Assembly (NCBI GenBank): GCA_018350325.1
Contig: JAEVLN010000015.1
Location: forward strand, 1,694,008-1,758,007
Reading direction: 5' to 3'
From: Globodera rostochiensis
Lineage: Eukaryota; Nematoda; Chromadorea; Rhabditida; Heteroderidae
Length of the DNA: 64,000 nucleotides
Shown here piece by piece: positions 34,326 to 47,642 of the stretch; position 1 is the stretch's first letter, and each line of letters begins with the position of its first letter. The position numbers and the translations under genes were made by a program. The notes under the pieces were generated by a model. The model made no database searches. It saw only the letters and a program-made list of their open reading frames with translations, and was not told the DNA's origin.

Positions 34326-36220
34326 ATGGCGAAGCTGGAGGTGCAAGTGCGGCACTGTTTCTGCTGCGGCCTTACGCCCGGCTCCATCCTGATCGGGCTG
34401 TACACTTTGGTCAGTTGTTTTGCCATTCCCTTCTCTTCTTTGTTCATTTTCGGCGATTTCTCTCACCATCAGTTTCTCTATGCTCTGCTGTCCGGCTTTG
34501 CTGCTTGGGCGCTATCGGAGACGAAAGCTAACGGCGACAAGCCCATCTACGAGGACTGTGAGCTGGATGCCCTGGGGAAGTCCTCGGGTACGCTGAGTCT
34601 TACTGTATTCTCGGATTTTGTCTCATTTAGAGAACAAGAAGTTCAAAATCAACAGTGGACAGATAACTGTAGTGATGGAAGACACTTCATCCTACGATTG
34701 TTCCTTCGGCATGTACACTGAGGAGATGAAATGGCAAAGCGACAGTAAGTGCCAGCAGGCATAAGAAGCATTCCAATGGCGGGGTGACAAGCCCCCGAGG
34801 GGGTTTCTGGGGGGGAGGTAAGAACCAGTTTTTCGAAGGCTGTGGACGACGACAATTGATGCTTTTTGACGCCTTCTCCACATTCTCCCACACCACTCCA
34901 TCTTGGAAGTTGTGGGCGCAAACAAAATGCAATTAGCGAACTAATTGGAAGGGGAGCACAATGAGAGATGACTTGGCCGTGGGGGGGGGGTGCCCCATAT
35001 ACCCCCTCACCCCCAAGGACAGCAGCAGAGCCGCCCCTCGCCCTACTCGACCTCGAAGAATGCAGACGGGGGGGGGGGCTGTCAAATTCGATTAAACCCA
35101 CATCGCGTTGGATTGACGGAGAGGGAGAGAGAGAGACGAAATGCCCTCCCTCCTGCGCTCTCTTTCTCTCCCCATTCTTTCCTCTTTTTTCTTTCATTAT
35201 TTCCACTCTCTCTGTCTCCTGTTCACCTCTCTTTCTACCACCCTCTCTCTCTCTCGTTGCTCTCTCTCTTTTTCTCCCCCTCTCTCTCTCTCCCTTCCTT
35301 ACTCCTTCCCCCCTTGATCTCTCTTTATCCCTTTTTAGCCCGCTACGTGCTGTTGTTGTTCGCCCTGTGCCTGTACATCCCGCTGATCTTTGCCTCCATC
35401 CTCCTGCTGGTCAATGCTTACAAATTGGGCGTCAAGGGACGGACTGACAGTCTCATCCCGTTCAGGCTGGCATTTGTCTCTCCTCCGAATGGCTGCTGAT
35501 CCCGTGGCTGATTCTTCTTCCGCTGGACATCCTTCGGGGCCTTTTCTCGTGTCTGTTCATATTCTTACTCAGCCACGGCAATTTGGCACGCATTGCCACC
35601 GGCATTTTCTTCCTTGGCCTCCAATTTCTTCATGTTCAAACGCTTCTCTCCATTTCCCTCAATTAACCGGGTTTATTACCCCCAGATTTCCCTATGGATC
35701 ATCGTTTTGGCCAAGTTCCAACGCATTCATTACCGCAAACGCGGCAACACTCTCCATGACGGAAGCAACGGGGGCCATCTCCATCGTTCTCCACAACAGG
35801 TCCAACCAAACAAAGTTTCGGTGGTAATTGCTCAAATTTCCGCTACTCATCCCCCCCCCCCCCGCCCCCCCCCCCACTCTCGCGTCCTTCACTTGAGGAG
35901 ATGAAGAAGATTGAGAGATTCCTTCCTAACCCAAGAACCAACCCCTACCTCCACATCACAAATCAATTTCATCAGCAGAAAGGTTAGGGCGGAGGGGTTG
36001 TGAGGTGACGGGTGGGAATTGCGGTGCGCGCGACGGCTGAGACGGAGGGGGGGGGGGGGGGGGGGCCGGTTCTGCTGATCAGAGAAGCTATTTGGGGGGG
36101 GGGGGGAGGGGAGACGTCTTCTTCCGTCGTCCGATCACCAGCGGAGGGCTGCTGCCATTCCGTGAAGGCCGTCTTCCTCTCGCGCTGCCTCCTCTCGACC
36201 ATTACAAACATTATTATCTT

Positions 36221-36252
<32 letters not shown>

Positions 36253-36897
36253 CACTTCATCTTCTGCCCACACAAAACGGCCCTCTCGCGGCTACCACGT
36301 CAGCCCAAAAGAGTTGCGGCAGCACGCGCCAATCGTCACTATGACATATTTAAGAGGGATCGAAGGAGGAGGAGGAGGAGGCGGATCGGGTGATCATCAC
36401 CATCCCCTCCCGGGGGTATTCCCACTCCCGACCATTCATTCGCCTATCCCATTTCATCCCATCCCTCCCCCCTCCTCCTGTCCATTCATCCTTCCCCATC
36501 AGCCCCATTTGTCCGTCCGTCCGTCCATCATCATCCGATCCCACCTTCCTTCCTTCCTTCCTTCCTTCCTTCCTTCCTTACGCCGAAGGGCCCTTGCGGC
36601 GCCACAGATTTTTGGAGATAGTTACCGTTGTTGTGATCTCAAAAATTCCGTTGCGTCGCAGGCCTCGTCCGGCGTACAATTGTTGACTTATTCATTATTA
36701 TTCCACCACGACGGCATCGGCCAATTTGCCCCTTTCAGCCCTACGCCATTTACGGGCCGGGCACCCTCGTCGGACCCGCGCACGGCCCTTACCCTCCGGT
36801 CGGGCCCGGAGGCACATATTCGCCTCAGCCGAGCCGACGATTTGGCGATGAATATCCACAGAGATACTACGACGAAGGCGGCGGGCATCGATACTGA
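34326..36897 (+). CDS. LAPTM-like four-pass membrane protein
   Basis: Probable endolysosomal or plasma-membrane protein. Exons 34326-34409, 34473-34587, 34631-34744, 35339-35430, 35466-35633, 35686-35799, 36739-36897; phases give about 281 aa. The N-terminal VRHCFCCGLTPGSILIGLYTL resembles the CCxC...GTxI motif before TM1 in LAPTM/nematode relatives. TM2 is YVLLLFALCLYIPLIFASIL, TM3 LLIPWLILLPLDILRGLFSC, TM4 ARIATGIFFLGLQFLH-ISLW. The loop between TM1 and TM2 has SSYDCSFGMYTEEM. The cytoplasmic tail is Pro/Tyr/Gly-rich (PYAIYGPG, PPVGPGGTY, PQRYYDEGG), with possible PY-like sorting motifs. The donor near 35388 or 35430 is ambiguous (either keeps phase). The last intron (35800-36738) is full of C/G runs. 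Confidence 0.72.
36221..36249. repeat. 29-base C homopolymer
   Basis: The longest homopolymer in the window, in the last intron of the four-pass membrane protein gene. G runs at about 36046-36065 and 36094-36107 lie just upstream in the same intron. Confidence 0.95.
36545..36579. repeat. (TTCC)n microsatellite
   Basis: About nine ccttcctt-type tetranucleotide units in the same intron. Confidence 0.9.
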
Positions 36898-39041
36898 CAG
36901 AGAGCAGAATCTTCGAAGATGCCATAGCGTCATGACACGAACAGTCAAAGTGTGCCCTTTGCCCTCCCCGCTGTCCTTTTAAACCCCCCAAAAGTTTTCT
37001 ATTTGAACATTTTTTGTGCCCTTCAGAACGTACATATAAAGCAAGAAGATATAAAACTGTTTAGAATTGTGCACATTTTGTATAAATAAAACAAAATTTG
37101 AGCAAAATGACGGTCCTCCAAAACCTTCCTTGCACCCGTTGTATTCCGACGGGAGTGCCAATGCCAACCTTTTGTGTCCTCTCTGAACGATTGTCATGGG
37201 GGAGGAGCCAATCAATTCATGGCGAAGAATGCCGGAGGGGGGGGGCGGGTCCAGAGTGAATTGTTCGACGGGTGCCGGTTGACGCAATGGCGAGAATCTG
37301 TCAATTTTAGCGGCAAAAGTGCCCTCGACGGACGGACGGAAGCACACGCATTCACTCATCATTTGAAGGATCGCCAGAGAGCACATCTTTTAAGGAGTAA
37401 TGGGAAGGAGAGAAAAACACAAAGGAAAAAGCCCGGAGGGGAAAAAGCTTCTGGATGGCGGAGTTGAGAGAAAAAAGGTCAAGAGTACAGTGGAAGTGTG
37501 AAGTATTCAACGGGCGCAGAGAAAAAAAGAGTGTATTTGGTAAATGAGTTGAGAGAAAGAAACGGGGAGAGAGTGCAGTGGATGTTGTGGCAGAGTGCCG
37601 TGCCCTCTCGCAGCCGTTTCCCCCCTTCCGGCGTCCCATTCCCCTGCAGAATGCCTGCCGTTGTGCCCTCAACGGCGCTGCCAGACGACCTCTTCGATGC
37701 CCCCTTCGGCGCCACTTTGCGCCGGTGAGAGCTCTCCCCCATTGCGCGCCGCTCTATTTTTACTGTTTTTATTTCCGCCGTCGCCCGTTTCAATCCTTTT
37801 GCCCCCCCCCTTCCCCCCCCCCCCTCGCCCCCCGCTCTTTTAGCGTTTTGAATGGCGTAGCGAGGCGAGCACTTTGAGGCTAAAGACGGGAGTTGTTCTC
37901 GGGAAAGCCGGCACGTTTTGCTCGCCCTCAGCGCGACATTCGCTACCCCCCCCCCCCCCAATAAACCATAGCCACCCACACACATTGATCAAGCGACCAC
38001 TCACTCATCCATCCGTTAATTGAGGCGAGCGAAGTCGACAGTGGCACTGGCACCGACGAAGAGGGATAATCACAGCCAACACTACCGCCACCACCGAAGT
38101 GCCATAGTGGTCATCAATTCATTTGCCCCTGAGGGCAAATGCGCGTTGGAGGAAGAAGAGATGGGAAGACGACGACGGAGGAGGGGGAGGGCGGGACAAC
38201 AACTCAGCAGAACCCCCTGGGGGCAGATGCAGCATCACTCCGGACAATGCTTCGGGGCAAGCCCAACAGCAGGTGTGTGGCTTGAGTGAGGGGGCAAAAA
38301 GGAGGGCCCAGTACCGTCGGGTACAAGTGGACGCGCGAAAAAGTCTCTCGTGGCCTGTCAAATGCATGAAAATCTCTTATTTTTTTTCCTCCTATTATCG
38401 CATGCCACCTTCAGTGTTTTGTGCTATACATTCGATCCCCGGAGGTTATTGTGCTCTTTGGTCTTTAACAAAAATGTGCCACTGGGTGTTTTCTGAAGCC
38501 ACCTTTCCCCCCTTGAACAACCACTAATTGGCAAAGTTGTGCGTTCGGGAATCGTCGAATAAACGGAAGAGCATATTAGGAAGTTGGGAAGTTGGGGGGG
38601 GGGCTGGGGGGGGGGGGGGTTGGGACATCTCAAAATGACATTAAATGTTGGGCGACGGAGTCTTTTTGCCTTCTGCTGCTGGCATCTCTTTCCATCCGCT
38701 CTTTTGCCAGAGGTAATTAGAAAAAGTCCTCCGTCGCACCAGTCAAAGATGGCGGCACATCCCCCCCCGCCCCCTTTCCCTTTGCAATTCAATCCGAACA
38801 AGAATAACGGGGGGGGGGGGGTCGTCGCATTCGTCAGCGCCTCCTCCGCTAGGCCAATCCGACCCGGGGCTTTGTTTTGGCACCACCCCCAAGACAATTC
38901 CCCCGGGTACACTCACCACACATCCGCCGGACTCAAAGTCTTTCAGTGGGGGAATTGATTGAGGCCGTGATGCAATTTGGTGGTGTTGCCCCCTGCGGGT
39001 ATTTGGCCCTCCATTCACCCCCTCTCCCTCCCTCTCGTCAG
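36898..39041. other. Interval likely containing 5' exons of the RIM-binding protein gene
   Basis: The first recognised RIM-binding-protein exon starts in phase 2, so upstream exons must exist. Open frames here (for example 37479-37985 minus, 37578-37877 plus, 38584-38958 plus) have no recognisable domain and many cross C/G runs. I could not place the missing exons. Confidence 0.4.
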
Positions 39042-42000
39042 GCTGTTCCGGGCCCTCTTCCAGTATTTGCCTCTCCGGGATTCGCCCAACGACAATCCCA
39101 ACGTCGAGTTGGCCCTGCAGGCGGGCGATCTCGTCCTGGTCAGTTTTGACTCGGCTTTATCTTTCACCCACCCTTTCCCCTCCCTTTGAAGGTGCGCGGC
39201 CCGATGGATGAGGACAGGTCAGCAGGAAGACCGCTGATGGCGAATCTGGATATTTGTGACAGATTTTACTGGGGCGAGACATTGGACGGCCGCTCGGGCC
39301 TTGTGCCTTCCAACTTTGTGGTGCCAGACGATCAGCTAAGGGCGATGCTCAGACTGGATGATGACAGCGACGACGGCAAGGAGCATCCGCAGAACAACCA
39401 TGGGACGTCAGGAGATGGGAGAAGTCGCGCAGGAAAAGTAAGTGAATTAGACTCGAAACGCCGCGATTTGATCAGAACCACCGGGAGGCAATTTGATCAG
39501 AACCACCGGGGGGGGGGGGGGGTAACCGCTCAGAGACTGTACCCCAACCGTCGGTTATTGCGCAGATGCCGCTTTTCAATGACTGCTGTCCGGCGATCGC
39601 TTCCACATCAGCCGCTGTGTTTGGCCCCCCGAGTACTTCCCCGGATCGTCGTCACTCCCTGCGGCTTCGGCCCTCCTCCCCGTCATTTACGCTCAAAGTG
39701 CCTGACCATCTTGCTCAGATCAGCCACGACTTCACCGTTAGCGACTACTCGTCTGCAGCGACCTCCGACCACCAGCATTTGCCGGACTCCGTGTGTCCCT
39801 ACCCGCCGGTGGACATTTCCCGAGTCACCGTTCAAGAATTGCGACCCCAGGATCAGCCCCGAGGTTGGACATGTGTTCTTCTTCAGACGCTATTTACAAA
39901 TGTTGTTTTGTTTTTCAATTTATTTTATGACCCATGGGCTATTTTCTTCATAGAATTGCTCTCGCGCGGAGTGCGGGTTTAATTCGCTGTCGAGATTCTG
40001 TAAAAATGGCTGTTTCCCGATAATTTGCCCTCCACCCGTCCATATCGATCCTCCCCTCCCCCCCCCCCTTTAGGGTTCCTTCACTCCCTCTAAAAAAGAT
40101 CCCCTCTGGGGCTGTCCATTCATTTTCCACCCTCGCCAAAGAATATAAAACACCAAAAAGAGTGAGGCAAAGGAATGTGAGGACAGAGAGAATGCCATGG
40201 CGTTTGAATGGGTTTTCGGAGAGTCTTTGGGGGATGAAGCGGGGGCGGCATTAATAATCCGAAAAATGGCAGGAAAAGCGGAGAAAGGAGGGGAGGGGAA
40301 GGGGGGGGTAAAAGAGAAGAGAAGACGAAGGGCGGGAGAAACGGAGCGTGAAGCTGTAGAGGAAAATAGGCAGTTTTGCATATGAGTGTGTGAGGGACGG
40401 AGGGGTGAAGAGGGGGGGGGGAGAAGACATTGGGGGGCATTGGGGGGGGAGGGGGGGGAGAAGACATTGGGGGGCATTGGGGGGGAGGGGGGGGAGAAGA
40501 CATTGGGGGGGGGGAGGGGGTGGGGGGAGAAGACATTGGGGGGGGAGGGGGTGGGGGGAGAAGACATTGGGGGGCATTGGGGGGGGGAGGGGGGGGAGAA
40601 GACATTGGGGGGGGGAGGGGGTGGGGGGAGAAGACATTGGGGGGGAGGGGGTGGGGGGAGAAGACATTGGGGGGCATTGGGGGGGGGGAGGGGGGGGGAG
40701 GGGGAGAGGAGATGAAAAAATGAAGGGGAAAGGGACAAACAAATTGGGGACGAAAGAGGGATCAAGTGTAAGAGGCTGCTGAAAATGTATCTAAAGCCAG
40801 AATTTTCAGTGCCATTTCCTCGTGAATTGCAGGTGGAAAAGCGGCTTTCCAGGTACTGTTTGATGTTCTTTGACGGGTTATGGCTTCCCCTGAAGGAGTG
40901 TCCTGCTTTCCTGGCTGCCTCCGGACTGCCCCTCGACCTCCCAGTCCGTGCCGCTCAGCCAGTACCAAGTGTGCGTCAATGGCACCATCAAGGCCGTCGT
41001 CCCCGGCACGTTCAAGTGTCGTGCGTTGGTGGAGGAGCTGGAGTTGGACAGGTTTGTCAATGTGTCCGTGAGAGCAGTCGGCGCGGATGGAAACGCGAGT
41101 ATGGACGCGGCATGCACGTTGGCCGTTGGGGCTGGTATGGCTTTGATATGCATGAGAATTATTTTTTGAATTTATTAATTTAGAGGCTCCTGTCGCTCCG
41201 CAACATGTTCGGTGAGTTCACAACAATCGTTTTGCTTGGTTGTCATTTGTCAGTTCTTCTTTTTCGTGCTTGTTGACACTTTGTCACCCTCCCCACTCTT
41301 TTGTCCATTTTGCGTTTTCCTTTAACAGAGTGTCCAATGTTTCCCCCGTGTCCGCTTTGCTCACTTGGCACCCTTCCAACAGCAACGCCGAACATGTCAT
41401 TCTGCTCAATGCACTCAAAGTTGGCGTTTGTCCGCCGGCAGTCTTTCAAGTGACGCTTTACGGTATTTGCGCTTTTGAATTTGCTCCCTTTCCCCAGGTC
41501 CAGCTCAAAGGTCTCACCCCGTCGACAATTTACCGACTTTCGGTGAGGACAAAGCATCCACGGGCCGTGTTGGAGAAGAGGCCCGTAGAAAGGTAAGTGC
41601 CGATGGCACGATCCGAGATTTATCGATCGGATCACCAAGTCCCGATGCCTAAGGGGGCATAATTTAAATTCTTAAACTTGATTTAGATGCATGGACTTCA
41701 AGACATTGCCGAAAAGTAAGGCGTTGGGGAAGGGGACTTTCCGTACGAGACCGGGGATCCCTTACTTTTCCCTCCGGGTTCTGCTTTCGACCCAATCATT
41801 TGACCATTGATCGACGTCCAATCATTCTTCAATCGCTGTCAATCGTTTTTTGATCGATCTGTTTCAGTTGGCCTTCCGGACCCGCCTTCGAATGTGCAGG
41901 TGGAGCCGGGGCCCCAGCCGAACACTTTGCTCGTCACGTGGCGTCCCACCACCTCGCAGCCGAGGCCGCCTTCCCGTGCCTCAGTTCACTCATATTTGGT

Positions 42001-44983
42001 CGGTTAGCACTTTAATTATACGAACTTTTGTTTCTAAGGCTTCTTTTCAACAAATTTTGCGGGGACTTTCGCCTTTTCTTTGTTCTAATAAATTAAAAGA
42101 TTTTTGCCGATGGACGAAACATTGCACAAGTGCCCAGCTCTACAGCGGACCATGTACTGCTTCGTCTTGCCGACCTGGCTGACGACCCTCCAGTGTTCTT
42201 GACGGTTCGCACTCGGACCCGGGAGGGGACGGTATCGGCCGACTCCAATGTGGTCAGAGTGCCCCGAGGGGATGACAAGCAGCAGCTACGAGTGCAGGAG
42301 AGGAGACCGGCAGACGAACATTTGTTGAGCTGTTCTCTTCCGTCCCACATTCTCGGTGAGTCCAATTCAGTGTTTTGTTGGGTTGATAATGAAGCGAATC
42401 AATGCATTTTGATCAATCAAATTAGGCTCAAATTTCTCGTTTCCTAGGTGATCTGATTTCCGCCACAGCGCCTTCCTCCATGGCACCGATCAGTGCCGAT
42501 CACGTTCATCACCGTTGCGGGGGTCCCTGCTCGTCGCCCTCGTCTCTCCCGTTCGGCCTTTGCCAGCATCTGCCTCCCTCCACCGGCACTTTGTTGGCAA
42601 CGGCAAATGCCGTTTCCGCCAATTCTGTGCAAACGCGAGACGGACAGCACGGAGGACTTCTCTTGCCGATGTGCGTCCAACAGAACAAATACGTCCAGAA
42701 TCGGCAGTTTCTTCCGCAAGTCAACTGCTCACTGCAGCGGCGGGAAGGCGGACACGGACAGTACTTCACCTTCCATCCGAAGGCACTGCACAAGGTGAAG
42801 CCGCCGCCCCGCATTTAAACCGTTAAACTTTACACAGATTATAAACATTTATCTATCAAAGAATTTATCATTTTTGAATTCAACAGCCTTTAAATCATAT
42901 AAATTCTTTGCCGAAAGCCCAAAATTGTGCGTAATTCATTCCGGATTTATACGCTAACGCACTGACTGATGTCCGTCCGTTACAGGAGTTCCCGCAGGTC
43001 GAGGAGCGCCCGAGCATGTTGGAGATGGAGCAGTCCTATCTGCTGCGTCACCAACAACGGCAACGACTCAGGTCGGGCACGCCCGAGCGCCGCTCCTTCC
43101 CCATGGGCCAGAAGCAGCGAACCCCCGCTGCTGTTCTTCCCGGGGCTCAGACCGTCCCCATGCAGAAGCGGGGCATGCCAGCCCAGTTGACCCGGCTTTG
43201 GGACGAGTTCCAGACTAGCGGCACGCAAAGTGAGCCCGACCTCAGACCGAGTCGAATTCCGGGCCAAGAGGACAGCCGTTGGTTTGTGGCAATCGAAGAC
43301 CATCAGCAGGCCGTTGAGCCGGACGCCTTGGGCTTCCGTAGACACCAATTAATCAAGGCATTTTCGATTGGTGATCGGAGGTGACTTTAGGACTGTTCAG
43401 GTGCATGGGGACGTGGATCGCAACGGCTTTTACTGGGGCGAGGTGCGCAATCGATTTGGACTGGTGCCAGCCGGCAAACTGATCGAAATTGCCAAGGACG
43501 ATTTGTTTCTGGCTGCCGAACAACGACAACAGCAGCAACCATGGACAAGTCGAAGTGCCGAAGCGCCCATCACGCGAAGAATGCGCTGGGGTTGGGAATG
43601 GGCGGGAGGGGGGGGGGGGGCGAGGGGGGGTGTTCTTCCATTACTCAATAATTAGGATGAGATTTTATTTAAATACTGAAAGCTGTGTGATATTGGGTTG
43701 GTGCTGGCGGCACAACAATCTGGCACCCCACCTTAGGATCCTTCAAATCGCGCAGTTACGAGTACACCACGGCGAGCGGCAATCGTTATCCGGCTGCACT
43801 GTTCACACACTCCGATGAACAACAACAACAACAACAGCAACAACAACAGCAGCAACAACAACAACAGCAACAACAACAGTTCTTGGAAGGACCTCCGGCA
43901 TTTGTGCGACGGTCACGTGGCGGTGCGGGTGGAGCGGAGCAGTACATACGAGCCGGGTTGGGAACGCGGAACAGTTCGTACGAGCCGCAGGAGAGACGGA
44001 CAGAGCGGGAGAAAGACCGGCGAATGTCCGTCACGGAAATGGGCGAAAGTGGAGGACGAAATGGCGGCGGGGGAGGAATTCCGGAAAGGAACCCCCGGAG
44101 GGGGGATGCCCAGCAGCAAGCGATGCTAATGAACGAACAACAGCAGGAGATGACGGAGGAGGAGGAGACGCCGTTCCCACAGCAGAAAAGAGGGGGGATG
44201 ATGGCCTATGAGATGCAGAAGGATGAGGCGGATGAACGTGAGCCGGAAGAGGTAGAAGTGGAAGAGCGCGAGCAGTACCAGCAACAACAGCAGGCGATCC
44301 GGGATAGGGACAGGCCTCCTCTGCAGCCATTGAGGTGATTTCCTCTCCGTTTGAACCTGAATGATTGGGGATTCCAGAGGAATGCCAAGTCAGCTGATGG
44401 TGGCCAAGTACGATTACTCTCGACAGTGCTCACCAAACGTGGACGCCGAGCAGGTGGAGCTCAGCTTCCGCCAGGGCGACCTCGTCACCGTCTACGGGGT
44501 TAGGGGAGGAGGGGGGGGGGGGTAAAGGACGTTCAAATAATGATGTGCCTTCAGCCAATGGATGAGGACGGCTTTTATCTGGGAGAACTGAATGGCGTCC
44601 GCGGCCTTGTGCCTTCCAATTTTCTACAGCCAGCCTCTCAGTCAGAACCGTCAACTTCTTCGGCCACTACTCGGCCCAAGGGCGTTGCGTTTAGCACCGA
44701 TTTGATGATGGCCAACCACACGGCACCTCCGGCGCACCGAAAAAGTGTTCAACAACAAATGGCCGGGGGTGGAATGCCACGGCAAAGCGTGAGCAGGACG
44801 GTGCCAACCGGGATGACTTCGAAAATGTTCAAAGTGACCGGAACAGCTCCAGGGCCGGCCGGCAAGACGTTGTCAAAGAAGAGCTCTGATTTGAGCAGTC
44901 GAAAGAGTTCACAATCGGCGATGAGGGGACTGACGACGGGAGGCGGAGGCGTTGTGGGGGGCGGCACAAAGGTTGGTGAATAA
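39042..44983 (+). CDS. RIM-binding protein (SH3-FN3-FN3-FN3-SH3-SH3), 5' end missing
   Basis: Presynaptic active-zone scaffold linking RIM to voltage-gated calcium channels. Exons: 39042-39138, 39192-39217, 39263-39437, 39566-39863, 40810-40852, 40899-41134, 41184-41211, 41329-41449, 41498-41592, 41687-41715, 41868-41998, 42100-42355, 42448-42794, 42986-43357, 43401-about 43610, 43756-44334, 44378-44498, 44555-44983. SH3-I: LFRALFQYLPL...VRGPMDEDRFYWGE...GLVPSNFV. FN3 units: VLLSWLPPD...YQVCVNG...VNVSVRAVG; VSPVSALLTWHP...LTPSTIYRLSVRT; PPSNVQVEPGPQPNTLLVTW...IFADGRNIAQV. SH3-II: RWFVAIEDH...VHGDVDRNGFYWGEVRN. SH3-III: LMVAKYDYS...PMDEDGFYLGELNGVRGLVPSNF. A poly-Gln tract (about 20 Q) separates SH3-II and III. 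This order fits RIM-BP (C. elegans rimb-1). One intron (43358-43400) has a GC donor. The donor ending the 43401 exon lies in a G run and is uncertain. Confidence 0.9.
40394..40705. repeat. G-rich minisatellite in a RIM-binding protein intron
   Basis: Repeated agaagacattgggggg units with variable G runs (ggcattggggggg, ggggtgggg), about ten copies, on the sense strand of the intron 39864-40809. Confidence 0.96.
43815..43881 (+). repeat. CAA/CAG repeat encoding poly-Gln
   Basis: About 20 consecutive Gln codons, mixed CAA and CAG, inside the RIM-binding protein exon 43756-44334. Confidence 0.95.
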
Positions 44984-47642
44984 AAGTGGGGAGATTTTTG
45001 ATGGTTGATCATTTTATAATTAATAATTTAGAGAAAAGGATAAGAATGGAAAGTACAGAAGCTCGAAGCTGATCTGAATGAGAACGAACGATGAACAAAC
45101 ATCATTTAGTGCGCCCAAACGTCCCGCTCGTCCATCGAATTCTTTTACACTTAATTCTTTCTACAAATTAAACCAATTCTTTGCGTTATCCCATACATTT
45201 TTATACCTTTTCATTGCCGAATATATAAATGCCTACTTGCAGAGATGCACTTTTGTTATTCCATTAAACTTTTTTTTTGTAAATTCTGATTTAATTACAA
45301 TAATTTATTTAAAACTAATATTTACAATAACATCTCCCAGAGATTACGCGCGAATCAAATGAACCGGCATTTAATCTTTCTTTCCTTTTTCGGGACTCGA
45401 AGTCTTTGCGGTTTATGGCTGGCGGGAAAACTGTGCCATTCCGGCACGCATCGCGGATGCCGCCGACTTTGCGGATTCGGCCCGTTCCAATCCTAAAATT
45501 CAACCGTTCGAAAATTTTAAAAATCGACCATTCAAAAAATTTAGAGAATTTGGCCATAACAAAAAAATTCAAACATCTCTGCTTTAACCTAGAAAGCTAA
45601 TCTGATCGATAATTTGTCTGATACCGAGTTTCGAACCCGAATTCGAGCAAATTAGTGTTTTACTGTACAAATTAATTGCCCAAACTGAATTCCCGTAAAT
45701 CGGGGAGGGGGGGGGGTTACGATTTAACAAATAAATTTTTCTATTTCGGTGGTAGGGAATTCCCTGGTAAAACCCATGGCAACCGCGGTGTAGACGACCC
45801 AATCAATCGGATTTGCGGCTTTATCCCATCCAATGTCCCCCGTCTATCCCCTCTCACCACCGGAGGGGATCTCTAAAAAGTATTTCGCTTTGGTTCCACC
45901 CATTCTCATCCGCTCCATCCCGGAGGGGAGGGGAGGGGAGCTTAATTAGTGCAAAATATTCCCCCCCCCCCCACAAGCGCAGGCAATGAAGAGAGACCGG
46001 CGGCAGAGTCGGCGCACATTTTCCCAGCGGTCTCTCCATCAACCGCACCTCATCCATGGCTCAAATTTCGCCCAACAGAAAGTCCAAAAGTGTCCTCTCC
46101 TCCTCTTCAACTCCCATCCCACCCGCCATGGCTTCATTCCCTAGTTCAGCTTCAATAGAAACGTGTGCAACGGACCAGCAAGTCGAATGTGCAACTTCCA
46201 ATTTTGTTTGAAAGTTGGTGCCTATTCCAACATGCGCGACATCTCTAAATTTGTTGGTCCAGTTCAAAATAAGTTGCGCAACCGCGCGATTATTCAAACC
46301 CAAGAAGGGGAAGGTCTGTGCGGGCCACAAGGCCATCAATTCATTTCCTTTTGTTAATAAATCGTTTTGTCTCTCTGTCCACTCAATCCATCATCGTCCC
46401 CCTCCCATTGCCATTTTTCTTTAGGCAACGGGGGGGGGGGGCTGAAGAGAAGAAAGAGTCGAGAAGATGGTCTACTCTCTCCAACTTTCAGTCTTTCCCG
46501 TCTCATTGGCCTCAACCGCCTCATTCACTTCCTTCGCTTTATGCCCTTCTCCCTCCCTCCCATTTCGCCTTCCCTCTACACATTCATCCATCCATCTTCG
46601 TTGCCAAACTTTTATTTATATACTCTTCACCTTCTTCTTCTGTTGGAAAGGCACTTTCGGACTCCCTCAGTCCGTCCCTCTATTCCCCCCCCCCTTTCAG
46701 CTTTGCCCCCCCCCCTCCCCTCCCCTCCCCCCCCCCCCCCCCTCCCCTCCCCTCCCCTCCCCCCCCCCCCCCCCCCTCCCCTCCCCTCCCATCTGCTCTG
46801 TCCGTTCATCATCCAACAATCAATCCTATCCATCTCCCGCCGCCCCCTTAAATTTGCCTCACGTTCCCTTTTCTTTTTTTGCCTTTTCTTCCGTTCATTC
46901 TTCTTGCTTCCGTATGTGCCGTCACAATGCGTAATTCGTTGTCCCCTTAAGTGTTTCCTTCCTTTGCCTTAAGGGCTTTTCCTATGTTCTCCTCTCCCCT
47001 TTTGCGTAATTTTGCATTTTTTTTTAACCTTACCTTAAACTCTAATCTGAGATGAAGCCAAGTTGAATCGGTCCCCGCTGTGTAGAGGTAAAAAGGTAAG
47101 GAGTCGAAAAAGGGAACGAATCGTGGCAAATCGGTGTATTTAATCAAAAAATGCGTTGTGTTCGAAGTGTGGCCAACTCGATTTCCATTGTAACTTCTTT
47201 TATGACAGAACGCCAAAGATTTATTATTACTAACAATTCGTTCAAAAATTTTTTTTAATAAATAATCGGTTAATGCGACGGTAGTCGAATTATTATGTCC
47301 TTTGGTTCAGTATTGAAATGCCCGTTAGTCGAAAAACAATATTCTTCCGTTTTTAGTAATACAACAGAAGAGAGGAGTTATTTTATGATCAGTTCATTTG
47401 ATTAGATAATTTCGTTGATGCGCAGCGAAGATTAGTGAATGCATTCACCCACTCGCCATTTATCAAACGCCTTTTTGTGAATGTTTGGCTGATTGAGCCT
47501 GGATTCTTTGATGGTGTTCGTCGAACAGAAACAACGGAAGCAATATTCACCGAACAACATTGAATTGATCTTTCGTCTACCACAAAAAACTCCGGAAATT
47601 CTTGACCGAAATTCACTGAACTGATTGCATTCCAAAACAACA
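44984..47642. other. Gene-poor interval with C-rich tracts
   Basis: No gene recognised. It contains a long pyrimidine block at about 46685-46793 (runs of C with ctcccctccc), a G run near 46430, and near 45600-45660 a sequence (gtttcgaacccgaattcgagc) resembling the putative dispersed element at 15540. Long poly-Pro/Ser frames across the pyrimidine block are artefacts. Confidence 0.55.
46685..46793. repeat. C-rich homopolymer/minisatellite block
   Basis: Runs of 6-17 C separated by t, with several ctcccctcccctccc units; the complementary strand is G-rich. Confidence 0.93.

Noticed and set aside
37479..38367. Overlapping minus and plus frames
   Set aside because: No recognisable domain, mutually overlapping on both strands; could hide RIM-binding protein exons but I cannot support any.
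40070..40782. Poly-Pro / Gly-rich frames on both strands
   Set aside because: Products of the intronic G-rich minisatellite in the RIM-binding protein gene.
46318..46972. Three overlapping plus-strand frames rich in Pro/Ser/Phe
   Set aside because: Cross the pyrimidine block; no domain, all frames equally open.
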